64,000 nt of DNA from UTCHB3 sp964531325 (lineage in GTDB: Bacteria; Bacteroidota; Ignavibacteria; Ignavibacteriales; Ignavibacteriaceae), in contig CAZHCW010000001.1 in assembly GCA_964531325.1 (NCBI GenBank), forward strand, positions 297,091 through 361,090, in the 5' to 3' direction. This document shows, one piece after another, positions 1-9,054 of this stretch. Under the pieces are notes generated by a model, which saw only the letters and a program-made list of their open reading frames with translations, was not told the DNA's origin and ran no database searches. Numbering within the stretch: position 1 is the stretch's first letter; each line of letters opens with the position of its first letter. The translations under genes were made by a program, and so were the position numbers.

Positions 1-332
1 ACTTGGTCGTTTGTTAATAAACAATATTTAAAGTTAAATCATATCACAATAAAAAGCAAATATTGATCCTCTAATGCCTCTGTTCGCATCACAAAATATA
101 ATGTAACTTAGAACCTTTAGCTGTTTATTTTGTGTAAAATGGTAAAATATCACAAGTAAAAAAAAATCCTTGTTTACCAAACAGTTTTTGTATAAATTTC
201 ACACCTTAATAAATAATAATGACTACGGATTATTCTGAGCGACTCTCAGAACCGAATAAACTTTTCTGAAAGTGCCATACCGTAAATCCGATTTTAATAG
301 AAGCTATAAAGTGAATTAAAATTGGAGTATGA
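1..332. other. AT-rich intergenic region at window start
   Basis: No convincing gene is seen in this stretch, which is AT-rich and interrupted by stops. A ribosome-binding GGAG at 324-327 sits five bases ahead of the first gene's ATG. The end of any gene lying upstream is outside the window. Confidence 0.6.
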
Positions 333-1310
333 ATGAATTTTTGTCCAAAATGTGGTTCTCGTGTAACCCCGGAAATGTCGTTTTGTTATAAATGTGGTGA
401 AAAACTTGTTGTGGAAATAAATCCACCTCAACCAATGTCACACATGGATGTTTCACCTCCACCGGCTGCTCGTCCCTTCAGGAATACCAGCCCGATGGAA
501 ATGCCACCTCCTGCGTCGTACAGAATGACCATAGAATCAGGTCACCCTGCGACCAATCGTTCAACTACAAGCACTGATGGTTACATTACCCCCGGCTCAA
601 GAGCTTTCAATCGTGCGACGAGTGATTTCGCAAGATCCTCAAGAGTGGTTGAAGAATCCCCGGAGAAGCCACAACTATCCGACATTCCTTCTTCAATAGA
701 ATTGCCTCCTCCTCCAATTACACCGGTGCCGAATATCCCGATAGCGCAAAGACAAAGCAAGACAGGTAATTTCTTAAGGAAAGTAAATCCATTTGCACCA
801 AAAAAACATTTTTTTATAACATTATTGGTGATCGGTTGTGTTTGGGCAGGCTTCTCATTTTTCGATGATATCGCCGGCTTCGACCATCACATCATTTATG
901 AATGGGGATTATCCAGGAATGCTGTTATTGAAAGATTAAACTACGAAAATATCTCACATTCCATAAAAGATAATACCGGAAGTGAAGTAAGTGCCGAAAT
1001 TTCTAATTCGACAATCAACTTCCCTTTTAATAAAGAGCTTCTAAAAAATAAAAAAATTGCTGTTTCTTATTTTTTCAACGCAGATGAGAAACTACGCAGT
1101 ATTTCGATTGCCATTCCTCAAATTAAAAGAGTGGAAATTTTTGCGATCAGTAAAATGATAGGTGAAAAATACAGATTTGACCCAACAAACTCGAATCCTG
1201 AAGAATTTGCGTATATCACTGATGACACCAAAATCTGGTTTGTTGTAAGAAACGAATCAGGCGACAATGTTGATGCACTGATAACGCTGACAGCCAGAAA
1301 ATTAAGATAA
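333..1310 (+). CDS. Zinc-ribbon membrane protein of unknown function
   Basis: The 325-residue protein opens with a double-CxxC zinc ribbon (C4, C7, C18, C21) of the kind fused to many bacterial membrane and signalling proteins. A long Pro/Ser-rich, probably unstructured linker follows (about residues 30-145), then one hydrophobic transmembrane segment (about 159-177) and a C-terminal domain of about 145 residues that I do not recognise. The likely topology is a cytoplasmic ribbon with the C-terminal domain outside the membrane. The ATG is preceded by GGAG at a 5-base spacing. It is monocistronic and convergent with the dehydrogenase gene downstream. The function is unknown; the ribbon suggests a binding rather than a catalytic role, which is inference. 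Confidence 0.7.
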   Translation: MNFCPKCGSRVTPEMSFCYKCGEKLVVEINPPQPMSHMDVSPPPAARPFRNTSPMEMPPPASYRMTIESGHPATNRSTTSTDGYITPGSRAFNRATSDFARSSRVVEESPEKPQLSDIPSSIELPPPPITPVPNIPIAQRQSKTGNFLRKVNPFAPKKHFFITLLVIGCVWAGFSFFDDIAGFDHHIIYEWGLSRNAVIERLNYENISHSIKDNTGSEVSAEISNSTINFPFNKELLKNKKIAVSYFFNADEKLRSISIAIPQIKRVEIFAISKMIGEKYRFDPTNSNPEEFAYITDDTKIWFVVRNESGDNVDALITLTARKLR

Positions 1311-1454
1311 TGTAGTGGCTTATGGTAAAAACCGGCATTTTATCGGAACCAGTTTTTGATGATTCTCTTTTGGTTTGCAACTATTCTAAAATAGCTTGAG
1401 CCTCTAAAAAGTTTTTGTTGCCCAATTCTACAGATGCAAAATCCATTTTTTCTA

Positions 1455-2426
1455 TCATCTGCCTTGGGCAACATTAACAACCACACTCCCTTTTTTTCTT
1501 CCTGTTTCAACATAGGTATGAGCTTCAGATATCTTTTCGAGCGGGAATTCACGATCGATTACAGGAATAAACTCACCGCTGATCAGCAATCTCCTCAGGA
1601 ATTCAATGCCTTCTTTTTTCTCGACAGCAGTACCACCAATAACCTTTTTCCCCTTTGTTAAACTTGTGAAAAAACCGGCTAATACTACCGCCGGGTTCAT
1701 GTGCACCAGTCTAAGATAATATCCCTTCTCTTTTAGTGAAGTTACGCTCTTTCCAAATGGACTTTTCCCCACAGTATCAAAAACGATATCAAATGAGTTT
1801 GGATAGTTCCCGATATCGTCTTTGGTGTAATCAATGATCTTGTCAGCTCCAATCGACTTTACAAGTTTTACATTGTTGGTTGAACAGACTCCGGTAACTT
1901 CAGCACCAAAATATTTTGCGAGTTGAACTGCAGCGGTTCCACAATTTCCCGAAGCACCATAAACAAGTATCTTTTTTCCTTTGTCAATTTGTCCCAATCG
2001 AAGAAAATGGAGTGCAGTCAACCCGCCAAATGTTACCGCGGCTGCCTGTTGAAAACTGATGTTCTCCGGTTTTAATGCTATAACTCCATCTTCAGATAAG
2101 CAGATATATTCAGCATAAGTACCAAATTTAAAACCTGCTGATCCAAAAACCTCATCATTGGTTTTAAAATTTTTTACATCCTTACCCACTGACTCAACTA
2201 TTCCGGAAAATTCTATCCCAAGTGTTTTGTTTTTAGGATGCCAAAAACCCATCATAAATTTCACCAAATAAGGGTCAGCTTTTCTTAAACGAATATCAGC
2301 CAATGTTACAGTTGTGGCAATAATTTTTACTAATATTTGATTTTCTTTAGGTACCGGTTTTGTAACCTCAGTGAGGTGGAGAACTTCAGGTCCCCCATAA
2401 TCATTATATTCTACTGCGCGCATCAT
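1455..2426 (-). CDS. NAD(P)-dependent alcohol dehydrogenase / quinone oxidoreductase family (MDR, zinc-free)
   Basis: This is a 323-residue medium-chain dehydrogenase/reductase. The N-terminal GroES-like half starts MMRAVEYNDYGGPEVL, the usual opening of zeta-crystallin/quinone-oxidoreductase members. The nucleotide-binding half has the glycine-rich loop GASGNCG at about residues 157-163. The catalytic and structural zinc ligands of true alcohol dehydrogenases are not apparent, which fits the zinc-independent reductases that reduce quinones or enones with NADPH. The length is normal. The start is one of two adjacent ATG codons, with an AGGA element just upstream. The gene converges on its left neighbour and has no operon partner. 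The substrate cannot be told from sequence. Confidence 0.85.
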   Translation of the reverse strand: MMRAVEYNDYGGPEVLHLTEVTKPVPKENQILVKIIATTVTLADIRLRKADPYLVKFMMGFWHPKNKTLGIEFSGIVESVGKDVKNFKTNDEVFGSAGFKFGTYAEYICLSEDGVIALKPENISFQQAAAVTFGGLTALHFLRLGQIDKGKKILVYGASGNCGTAAVQLAKYFGAEVTGVCSTNNVKLVKSIGADKIIDYTKDDIGNYPNSFDIVFDTVGKSPFGKSVTSLKEKGYYLRLVHMNPAVVLAGFFTSLTKGKKVIGGTAVEKKEGIEFLRRLLISGEFIPVIDREFPLEKISEAHTYVETGRKKGSVVVNVAQGR

Positions 2427-3024
2427 TAAATTCCTGTTAAATGGATGGTTTCACGGAGACCAACTTTTCCATCTGATGGAGAAAACATCAAATGGAAAAA
2501 GATTGAAACTTAATTTAATAAACAAACAATAGAAATTGTTTCATGTTTATTTGAGCGGTGGATTTTTAGTTTGGGAGGGAATATGGGGCGGAATTGTAGC
2601 AGTATTCCAATATGGTATGCATTTGAGACATTCATTCACATTGGTATAAGCTTTATTTCCGATAAAAACCTCTTATCGGATCAGGTTGACGAAAAAAAAC
2701 ATTCAGAAAATCAGTCTTCACATTTATTGATAAGAATCATTGATTACTTTTCTATTGGTTTTGCATGTTTTTAATTCTTACTTCAATGAAACCTTTAGTA
2801 TCAATTAATTATTATGCAGATTGTTTTTTATCTCCTTCAGTTAAGTTCATCTTTTTAGTGCTATAGTATCAATATTTATTCAACTCTTAATTCCATTAAT
2901 CTTTTTCTTTGTTATATTTTGGTCTATTAAAAGAAATTTTCCCTTAAACGATAATTTTAGATTCGACTATATTTCGTTTACTAAAGTTTCACAATTGAAT
3001 TTACAGAATAAAGGTTTAATATTA
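2427..3024. other. 598-bp AT-rich gap at the left edge of the restriction island
   Basis: No supported gene lies between the dehydrogenase and the restriction genes. A 67-codon frame at 2571-2774 has no recognisable domain and looks random. The low GC content and the abrupt switch to defence genes suggest that the island's left boundary lies here, but no direct repeats, tRNA or integrase were seen. Confidence 0.5.
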
Positions 3025-3798
3025 ATGATAGACCAAAAATATTTTAAAGAATATAGAGCTAAACTTGGTTTTAGCGAACAATTTAAAGTCAAATCCTTTT
3101 TCGCGGCAAAAGATATAACCCCCACAGTGGATTTTGATTATATCGAGTTGTTAAATGCTAGGTTATTCGAAATAGTTGATAAAATCAATAGATTGGTTGT
3201 GCCTGAAATACAAGTCCTTGATATGGATCTTTTCTGTAAGGAAAACATTACTGAAGTTTTCGATATATTGAGATCCAACAATATAATCTATAGACTTAAT
3301 AACCAAGGAAGGCGCCCTGAAGAAGTATATTTTTCATGGATGCGTGGTTTTGTTATTTCGTCATATTTTATAAATGCTTTGAGCATTATTTTCGATGTAC
3401 AAGCCGAAAACATAGAACTTATCGGCGATGATGCATTAATGAATATCGATACTTTTAAAAGATCCCCTAAGGCTGATATTCAAATTTGTCTTTCGGATGG
3501 TACAAACATAAGAATTGAGGTTCAATCAGGCTTTCAAGGAATAAATGATATTAAACAACATAAAGTACTTGAGGCTCAACGACTTCGTCGAGAAGAAAAT
3601 ATACCTTCTCTCGTCATTCATTTTGACCTATTCAACGGACAGGTTGCTTTTGTCAGAATTGATGAGATTGAAGACAATAATGTTAATTGGATAACACGCC
3701 AACAAATGGAAGGACAAACAGTCCTAAACATTGACCAGAATTGTTTTCTTTGGAAACTGACAGAATTTCCACCACAATATGTTAATTTAACTTTGTAA
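3025..3798 (+). CDS. PD-ExQ restriction endonuclease-like subunit 1
   Basis: This 257-residue protein lies at the head of an apparent restriction-modification operon. It carries a PD-(D/E)xK-type core: D151 in the segment KADIQI, then E165-V-Q167, with Gln in place of the usual Lys, as known for BglII. It is recognisably homologous to the next gene: both share an EE(V/Y)Y-x(6)-G(F/W)V segment, the D..ExQ core, a downstream D(I/M)KQxKV helix, and a terminal IDQN (236-239 here). I start it at the ATG at 3025 rather than a TTG at 2995, because family similarity begins only after it. The inferred role is cleavage of DNA not methylated by the adjacent cytosine methyltransferase. The DNA target is unknown. 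Confidence 0.6.
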   Translation: MIDQKYFKEYRAKLGFSEQFKVKSFFAAKDITPTVDFDYIELLNARLFEIVDKINRLVVPEIQVLDMDLFCKENITEVFDILRSNNIIYRLNNQGRRPEEVYFSWMRGFVISSYFINALSIIFDVQAENIELIGDDALMNIDTFKRSPKADIQICLSDGTNIRIEVQSGFQGINDIKQHKVLEAQRLRREENIPSLVIHFDLFNGQVAFVRIDEIEDNNVNWITRQQMEGQTVLNIDQNCFLWKLTEFPPQYVNLTL

Positions 3799-3808
3799 GA
3801 GGTACAGA

Positions 3809-4495
3809 ATGAGAGAGTTATTTTCAGAAAAGTATTCCAGTCTCGCCAATTTTTGGAATATGGACAACGATTTATTATACTATATAATCCGAAGATATGA
3901 GAAATTGTATGACATCGAAATCGAAAAATTGAAGGATGAAGGTATGCAATTACCAAATTATTTTAAGGACAAACGGACAGACGAGGAGTATATTTATGAT
4001 CTTATCGATGGTTGGGTGATGGAAGACATTATTTGTGATGCTTGGTTAAGGCCTCGTTTGCTTAAGATAGATAGCTCAATTATCATTAAAGTTATGGGCA
4101 CCAATCGTGACCGTGTCATTCAGAAAAATAATCCTAAGGCGATATCAACAGAACCAGATTTAATTTTTTCGCGTAATGGTGTGGAGACGCGAATCGAGTT
4201 ACAAATGGCTCGAAAAGCAATACCAGGGGGCTATGATATGAAGCAGACCAAGGTTGAAAGGGCCATACGGGAGAATAATTATTTTCTTTGGGTTATTATT
4301 CCTGCAAACAAATATTTCATCATCAATGCACAAAAAGAAATGTCTAACCTCACTCCAATCCCAAACCCTTTTTGGGGTGGTAAAATTGCTTACCATATTG
4401 ATCAGAATTTCATTTCTAGTATCGGTGATTATTCATCTATGTCTGATGAGCTTTCCGATGTTTATTGCAAGAAACTGGGATTGTTAAGTGTCTAA
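3809..4495 (+). CDS. PD-ExQ restriction endonuclease-like subunit 2
   Basis: This 228-residue protein starts 10 bases after subunit 1. Its nuclease-like core is clearer than that of its partner: E116-P-D117 followed by E130-L-Q132, then DMKQTKV (143-149) and IDQN (197-200). An acidic E72-D73 pair in the preceding helix could complete the metal site; the aligned positions in subunit 1 are serines. Low but patterned similarity across the length shows that the two proteins are diverged paralogues. The stop codon overlaps the GTG start of the methyltransferase. A two-subunit enzyme such as Bpu10I or BbvCI is the closest precedent; two independent enzymes, or an enzyme plus a helper, remain possible. 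Confidence 0.6.
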   Translation: MRELFSEKYSSLANFWNMDNDLLYYIIRRYEKLYDIEIEKLKDEGMQLPNYFKDKRTDEEYIYDLIDGWVMEDIICDAWLRPRLLKIDSSIIIKVMGTNRDRVIQKNNPKAISTEPDLIFSRNGVETRIELQMARKAIPGGYDMKQTKVERAIRENNYFLWVIIPANKYFIINAQKEMSNLTPIPNPFWGGKIAYHIDQNFISSIGDYSSMSDELSDVYCKKLGLLSV

Positions 4496-5606
4496 TGTAA
4501 TAAGAACGATTGACTTGTTTGCCGGTGTTGGCGGGCTTAGCTATGGTTTTGCACGAGATAACAATTTTAAAATCATAGCTGCTAATGAAATATTGCCTAC
4601 TATGGCTAAAGCTTATGAATTAAACCATCCTTCTGTTAAAGTTTATTGTAAGGACATCAAAGATTTTGGGATTCACGATTTACAGAATGATTTTAACCTA
4701 AAGCCGGGTGAAATCGATTTAGTTGTAGGTGGTCCTCCTTGCCAAGCTTATTCGACGGTTGGTAAAAGACTGATTGATGACCCACGCGGTAAGCTTTTTC
4801 AAGAATACTTTCGCGTACTGAAAGAGCTACAGCCAAAAGTGTTTTTGTTCGAAAATGTAAAAGGTTTATTGTCTATGCAGGGCGGTGGATTGCTCATCGA
4901 AATTATCTCACTCTTCGAATCACTTGGCTACCGTGTAGCACATAGAGTTTTAAATGCAGCTGATTTTGGTGTCCCACAAATTAGGGAAAGGGTGATCATT
5001 ATTGGAACTAAAATAGATCATCCATTCAAATATCCGGAACCAACCCATTTTAATTCAGAAGGAAGTACCTCACTTTTCAGAAATGACCTGAAACCTTACC
5101 TAACTCTTTCTGACGCCATCAGCGACCTACCATTTATTAAAAGTGGTGAGGAAGCCTTTCACTATAGTTGCCCTCCTGTTAATGATTTTCAGATTTTGAT
5201 GCGTAGTAATGCCCCCCCTTTATTAATGGATCATAACGCGCCCAAAAACAATAGCAAACTTGTAAAAATGATGGAACTTTTACTTGATGGTGGTTCTCCT
5301 AACGATTTGCCTGAAGAACTTCGTCCTAATTCAGGGTTTGCGAATACATACTGCAGGCTTTGGTGGGACAGACCCAGCACCACTATAACCAGAAACTTGA
5401 GTACCCCCTCATCTTCTCGTTGTATCCACCCCAGAGCTCCACGACCGCTTACGACTCGTGAAGGTGCTCGTATTCAGGGTTTCCCAGATGACTACATTTT
5501 TTATGGCTCTAGAAGTGACCGTAATTTGCAAATAGGAAATGCTGTTCCAACTTTCCTGTCAATTGCGCTCAAAAATTCTATCAAGGAACACTTCAGTATA
5601 CCATAA
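4488..5606 (+). CDS. DNA (cytosine-5-)-methyltransferase of a type II restriction-modification system
   Basis: This is a complete 372-residue C5 methyltransferase that protects host DNA by methylating cytosine in the system's target. Canonical motifs are in order: motif I DLFAGVGG (9-16, AdoMet binding), motif IV GGPPCQAYS with catalytic C85, motif VI ENV (122-124), motif VIII QIRER (164-168), and motif X QIGNAVP (348-354). The target-recognition region lies between motifs VIII and IX, at about residues 175-290. The GTG start overlaps the last codons of subunit 2 by 8 bases, so translation is probably coupled. The recognition sequence cannot be read from the protein. Confidence 0.93.
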   Translation: MSNVIRTIDLFAGVGGLSYGFARDNNFKIIAANEILPTMAKAYELNHPSVKVYCKDIKDFGIHDLQNDFNLKPGEIDLVVGGPPCQAYSTVGKRLIDDPRGKLFQEYFRVLKELQPKVFLFENVKGLLSMQGGGLLIEIISLFESLGYRVAHRVLNAADFGVPQIRERVIIIGTKIDHPFKYPEPTHFNSEGSTSLFRNDLKPYLTLSDAISDLPFIKSGEEAFHYSCPPVNDFQILMRSNAPPLLMDHNAPKNNSKLVKMMELLLDGGSPNDLPEELRPNSGFANTYCRLWWDRPSTTITRNLSTPSSSRCIHPRAPRPLTTREGARIQGFPDDYIFYGSRSDRNLQIGNAVPTFLSIALKNSIKEHFSIP

Positions 5607-5728
5607 TACATTTTCAGGTATCATAATTACTAATTTTCAGTATCTGTTGTCTATAATGAGGTACTTTCTTTCCGTTCCATTACAAAGTATACATTTTGAG
5701 GTAGAAAATAAGATAAAACTGAAAGACA

Positions 5729-7366
5729 ATGACCCTAAATCGGGAAAAGGAGATGAAACCTAATAATATTCATGAGTTGCAGAATCAACTATTGTGTAAC
5801 ATTGAGAAACTTGTTAACGAAAAATGGATAACCATTTTTTCAATCAATGAAATTTACGGAGTTCAAGACGATTTAACTTATTCAGGATTGATTTCGGACG
5901 AAATACTTTCAAAATCGAGAAATTGGAACAATTGGGAAATAGGTATTGGAGGAGGGATGCCAGGAATAGTGGAAGAATTTAATGGTAAAGAAAAAAACTG
6001 GTATTATAGTTCATATTATAGATCTGGAATTGAGCCTTTACTAATTCATCGTTCCTTTTCCAAACAAAAAAAAGCTTATTATGAATTAACCGAAGATTTC
6101 CGTCTTTATTTCAATCTATATTTTGATTCCGAAAAAAGTATATACACTAGAATTCTGGATGATGGATCCGAAGAAACGGTGGTAAAATTTAAAAGTCATT
6201 TGGTGGAAGTGAATCGAACACTCATTCTAGAATATCTGGCCGTGAGAAAATTGAATCTTGTATTATATTTTGAGCTGGTTAGATATTCAGATCAAGTGAT
6301 TGATGTTAAAAGTTACTCAATAAAAAAAGATGATCTATCCTGCACTTTCTATATCCAAAAGTATGGTGATAATTCAGATGATAATCTGATAAAATCCGTC
6401 ATCACATTAAATGGTAAAAAAATCCTCCGGTATGAAACGGATTTTGATTCGGATGAAAACGAGAAAAATGCTAAAAAATATGCTGAGTTTGAATTTAACC
6501 CAACCGCCGAAAATAATTACATCTCAAAATTCAGTTGCCAACCAGATAAACTTAAAAAATCTTATGATAATATAATTGACACACCACATTATCTGCAAAT
6601 TGTCACTTTTAAGAAAGAGGTATTGGACAAATATCTCGAAAAACCGCACCTCTATACGGTAGATGATGGCGTTGTCATAGCCCCGGGATTGTGGATTCTT
6701 AGAATAGATAACAATCATCCAACTAATGTAAATGTTTTCTTAAAGGAGTTGTATTGTCTTCCGTATAAGGAGCAAAATCACTGGAAGAACTTCAATATAA
6801 TTTCAGTGGATTGTTTAAGCAAAACTGCAATTGTACGGAATTTACTAGGGGAGTTTTGTGACCCCTTATCTATTGAATTGATATTCAAACAAAAATATAT
6901 ACAATTAAATAAAACTTGGTTGAGTAAATTCAAGTGGGAATTATTCAAACCCCTAGCGGAAGAAGATACTCATCATTGGAAATCACTCAGATTGATTGAC
7001 GATGGCAATCAGAAGGCATTTGATGAAACAATTCTTTCGCTGGTAAAATTATTAATTGATTCACTTAATGAAGAATCTATCAGCGAAGAAAACGAATCCC
7101 TGAGATCACACTCTAAAGGGATAGATAAATTCGAATATTTTCTTAAAATTCATTTCAGTGAATCCAGTACTGAAATTATTTCATTTCTAAGAGATCTCCA
7201 AAAGCTCCGTTCTAAGGGGGTGGCACATAGGAAGGGTAGTAGCTATTACAATGCACTGCAAAAGTTTGATTCAAATATGACCGAGAATCTTGTTTCAATA
7301 TTAAATAGCATTTTTACAAAGTCTAATTGCATGTTGGACCAACTCATGTCTCTTACTGCTTCATGA
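5729..7366 (+). CDS. Large uncharacterised protein linked to the restriction system, with a HEPN-like RxxxxxH motif
   Basis: I do not recognise this 545-residue protein. It has no signal peptide or membrane segment, is rich in Lys, Asp, Asn and aromatic residues, and shares the AT-rich composition of the restriction genes just upstream. The C-terminal ~120 residues look helical and contain LRSKGVAHRKG with R494-x5-H500, the spacing of the catalytic RxxxxH-type motif of HEPN RNases. Adjacent Gly and Arg/Lys make the match suggestive only. The start may be the ATG at 5729 or the one at 5753, which has a GGAAAAGGAG run close upstream. An accessory defence role, or simply a passenger of the island, is inferred from position. 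Confidence 0.55.
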   Translation: MTLNREKEMKPNNIHELQNQLLCNIEKLVNEKWITIFSINEIYGVQDDLTYSGLISDEILSKSRNWNNWEIGIGGGMPGIVEEFNGKEKNWYYSSYYRSGIEPLLIHRSFSKQKKAYYELTEDFRLYFNLYFDSEKSIYTRILDDGSEETVVKFKSHLVEVNRTLILEYLAVRKLNLVLYFELVRYSDQVIDVKSYSIKKDDLSCTFYIQKYGDNSDDNLIKSVITLNGKKILRYETDFDSDENEKNAKKYAEFEFNPTAENNYISKFSCQPDKLKKSYDNIIDTPHYLQIVTFKKEVLDKYLEKPHLYTVDDGVVIAPGLWILRIDNNHPTNVNVFLKELYCLPYKEQNHWKNFNIISVDCLSKTAIVRNLLGEFCDPLSIELIFKQKYIQLNKTWLSKFKWELFKPLAEEDTHHWKSLRLIDDGNQKAFDETILSLVKLLIDSLNEESISEENESLRSHSKGIDKFEYFLKIHFSESSTEIISFLRDLQKLRSKGVAHRKGSSYYNALQKFDSNMTENLVSILNSIFTKSNCMLDQLMSLTAS

Positions 7367-7638
7367 AATCACATATATATTGTTGGGCATTTATGTCAAA
7401 ACAGATGATATAATTATGATAAAGTGTTATTTGTGGGTTATTTTTCAGTTCTGATGTTTAGCTATTTATTCTACTGAATCTGGTTCACAAGATTTATCTC
7501 TTAAGTCGAAAACTTGGTCGTCCTTTTCCTCAAATTTATTTTTATCAAATTTTCTGAAAATTTGGCATATAGATTCATTTATTGTATTTTCGCACTTCAT
7601 CCCCTTTTTTAATACATTCATCAATAATGAGGCACAAT

Positions 7639-8076
7639 ATGAAATTTGATTGTGAAGTGGAAATTAATCTCCCTGTCTCCAGAGTCGTTGAACTTTTTGA
7701 TAATCCTGACAATATGAAATTCTGGCAACCTGAACTAATCAGTTTTGAACCACTGAGTGGTACTCCAGGTCAACCTGGTGCTAAATCTCGCCTAAAATAT
7801 TTGATGGGGAAAAGAGAGATTGAAATGATCGAAACAATTACGGTTAGAAATCTGCCGGATGAGTTTAGTGGTACCTATGACGCCAAAGGTGTTTACAATG
7901 AAGTGAAGAACTACTTCATCCCGTTGGAAGACAACAAAACACTCTACAAAACCACCAACCTTTTTGAGTTTTCAGGATTCATGAAACTCATGGGATTTTT
8001 TATGCCGGGCCTTTTCAAAAAAGAATCGATGAAATATATGTTAAGATTTAAAGAGTTTGCCGAAAAACAAACTTAA
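7639..8076 (+). CDS. SRPBCC (START/polyketide-cyclase-like) family protein
   Basis: This 145-residue protein has the single-domain helix-grip layout of the SRPBCC fold: an N-terminal strand MKFDCEVEINLPVSRVVELF, the DNPDNMKFWQPEL helix turn, central strands, and a long C-terminal helix rich in Lys/Glu. Such proteins bind hydrophobic ligands in a pocket; no ligand can be proposed here. I place the start at 7639 because GAGG lies six bases upstream. An in-frame ATG at 7627 and a TTG at 7582 lack such a site. It is a lone gene between the restriction island and tRNA-Lys. Confidence 0.7.
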   Translation: MKFDCEVEINLPVSRVVELFDNPDNMKFWQPELISFEPLSGTPGQPGAKSRLKYLMGKREIEMIETITVRNLPDEFSGTYDAKGVYNEVKNYFIPLEDNKTLYKTTNLFEFSGFMKLMGFFMPGLFKKESMKYMLRFKEFAEKQT

Positions 8077-8183
8077 TGCAATAATGCAATAATAGAGGTC
8101 TCGAACCTGGTTCGGAGTTATTGGCAGGTGGTGAGATTATCAATTCCCTGCACATTAATCCCCTCAATATTTTTAAAACGACA

Positions 8184-8204
8184 AAGCCTCCAAATCTGGA
8201 GGCT
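8184..8204 (-). terminator. Hairpin following tRNA-Lys
   Basis: The arms GCCTCC and GGAGGC (8186-8191 and 8198-8203) are separated by a 6-base loop directly beyond the CCA end of the tRNA. The sequence after it on the minus strand is only moderately T-rich, so this may be a terminator or a processing signal. Confidence 0.55.
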
Positions 8205-8207
8205 CTT

Positions 8208-8283
8208 TGGTGCACCCTGCGGGACTCGAACCCGCGACCTGATGATTAAGAGTCATATGCTCTACCAACTGAGCTAAGGGTGC
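8208..8283 (-). tRNA. tRNA-Lys (anticodon CUU)
   Basis: Read on the minus strand, the 76-nt gene has a 7-bp acceptor stem (GCACCCT/AGGGTGC), a D-arm with GCTC/GAGC, an anticodon loop CTCTTAA giving CUU (codon AAG), a T-arm GCGGG-TTCGAGT-CCCGC, discriminator A and an encoded CCA. One weak pair sits at the top of the anticodon stem (T opposite C). Confidence 0.95.
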
Positions 8284-8472
8284 ACCGCAAAATTACGGAA
8301 AATATTTTATATTGCAAAATTGTACCAAAATTTTCCGGAAGTCCGTCGATGAAATTTTGTCGGGTTTTTTCTCCGGATTTTTCTGAAATTTTTCCGTAAA
8401 GGAAGTTCTCTGAACCTTCAAGTTATCTGGGATCGGATCAACTACGCGATTACAATCCCCACACTTTTTATC

Positions 8473-9054
8473 ATGATCCTCTGGGTCATTAAACTCGTTG
8501 AATGGATCACAGGTTTTTCGCTGAGTTGGCTGGGAATAATTCCAAGAGATACCGATCATCTCATCGGGATTCTCATGTCACCCCTCATTCATGGCGATTT
8601 TGGGCATCTTATGTCCAATACTCCACCCCTGTTTGTTCTTGGTTTTCTGGTACTCTTTTTTTATCCATCTGCCTCCAGAAAAGCCATACCTCTTATGTAT
8701 GTATTGAGTGGTATGTTATTATGGACTATTGGCAGACCTGCAATTCACATCGGAGCTTCAACGATAGTTTATGCCCTCGCTGCCTTTCTTTTTGGAAGTG
8801 GAGTTGTTAGAAGAGATATCAGATCGATAGGACTTGCACTTCTTGTTGTCTTTCTTTATGGTGGTTCACTTTCCATGGGATTGATTCCGGCAGATAGAGG
8901 AGTTTCATGGGAAGGTCATCTTTCAGGTGGAATCGCAGGTTTGGTGATGGCGTTAATCTTTAGAAAAGAAGACCCTCCAAAAAAATATTCCTGGGAGGAG
9001 GAGGATGACGATGATGATGTGAAAAAATATTACAAAGAGAACTATTTTAATTAA
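8473..9054 (+). CDS. Rhomboid family intramembrane serine protease
   Basis: This membrane protein cleaves transmembrane substrates. From the ATG at 8473 it is 193 residues with several hydrophobic segments. The rhomboid signatures are present: H45-x3-N49 in GHLMSN, the catalytic Ser S96 in HIGAST, and the catalytic His H149 in SWEGHLSGG. The tail is strongly acidic (EEEDDDDD). The frame stays open upstream to 8353 and encodes DRINYAITIPTLF directly before the ATG, which looks like the missing first half of helix 1. The true start may therefore be a non-ATG codon in 8353-8472. The 3' end overlaps the convergent J-domain gene by 8 bases. Confidence 0.85.
   Translation: MILWVIKLVEWITGFSLSWLGIIPRDTDHLIGILMSPLIHGDFGHLMSNTPPLFVLGFLVLFFYPSASRKAIPLMYVLSGMLLWTIGRPAIHIGASTIVYALAAFLFGSGVVRRDIRSIGLALLVVFLYGGSLSMGLIPADRGVSWEGHLSGGIAGLVMALIFRKEDPPKKYSWEEEDDDDDVKKYYKENYFN

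Noticed and set aside
2571..2774. 67-codon open frame in the gap before the restriction genes
   Set aside because: No recognisable domain or convincing ribosome-binding site, unusual composition, and it lies in AT-rich intergenic DNA; probably chance.
1..7521. Shared 10-mer ACTTGGTCGT at position 1 and at 7512 as possible island boundary repeats
   Set aside because: Ten bases are too few to exclude chance among all 10-mers of the window, and the first copy lies two genes away from the island.
8082..8100. Short ATGCAATA duplication after the SRPBCC gene
   Set aside because: Only two copies in AT-rich DNA; too small to be meaningful.
8293..8559. 88-codon minus-strand frame over the rhomboid start
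   Set aside because: It overlaps the rhomboid N-terminal region on the other strand and has no domain; a shadow.
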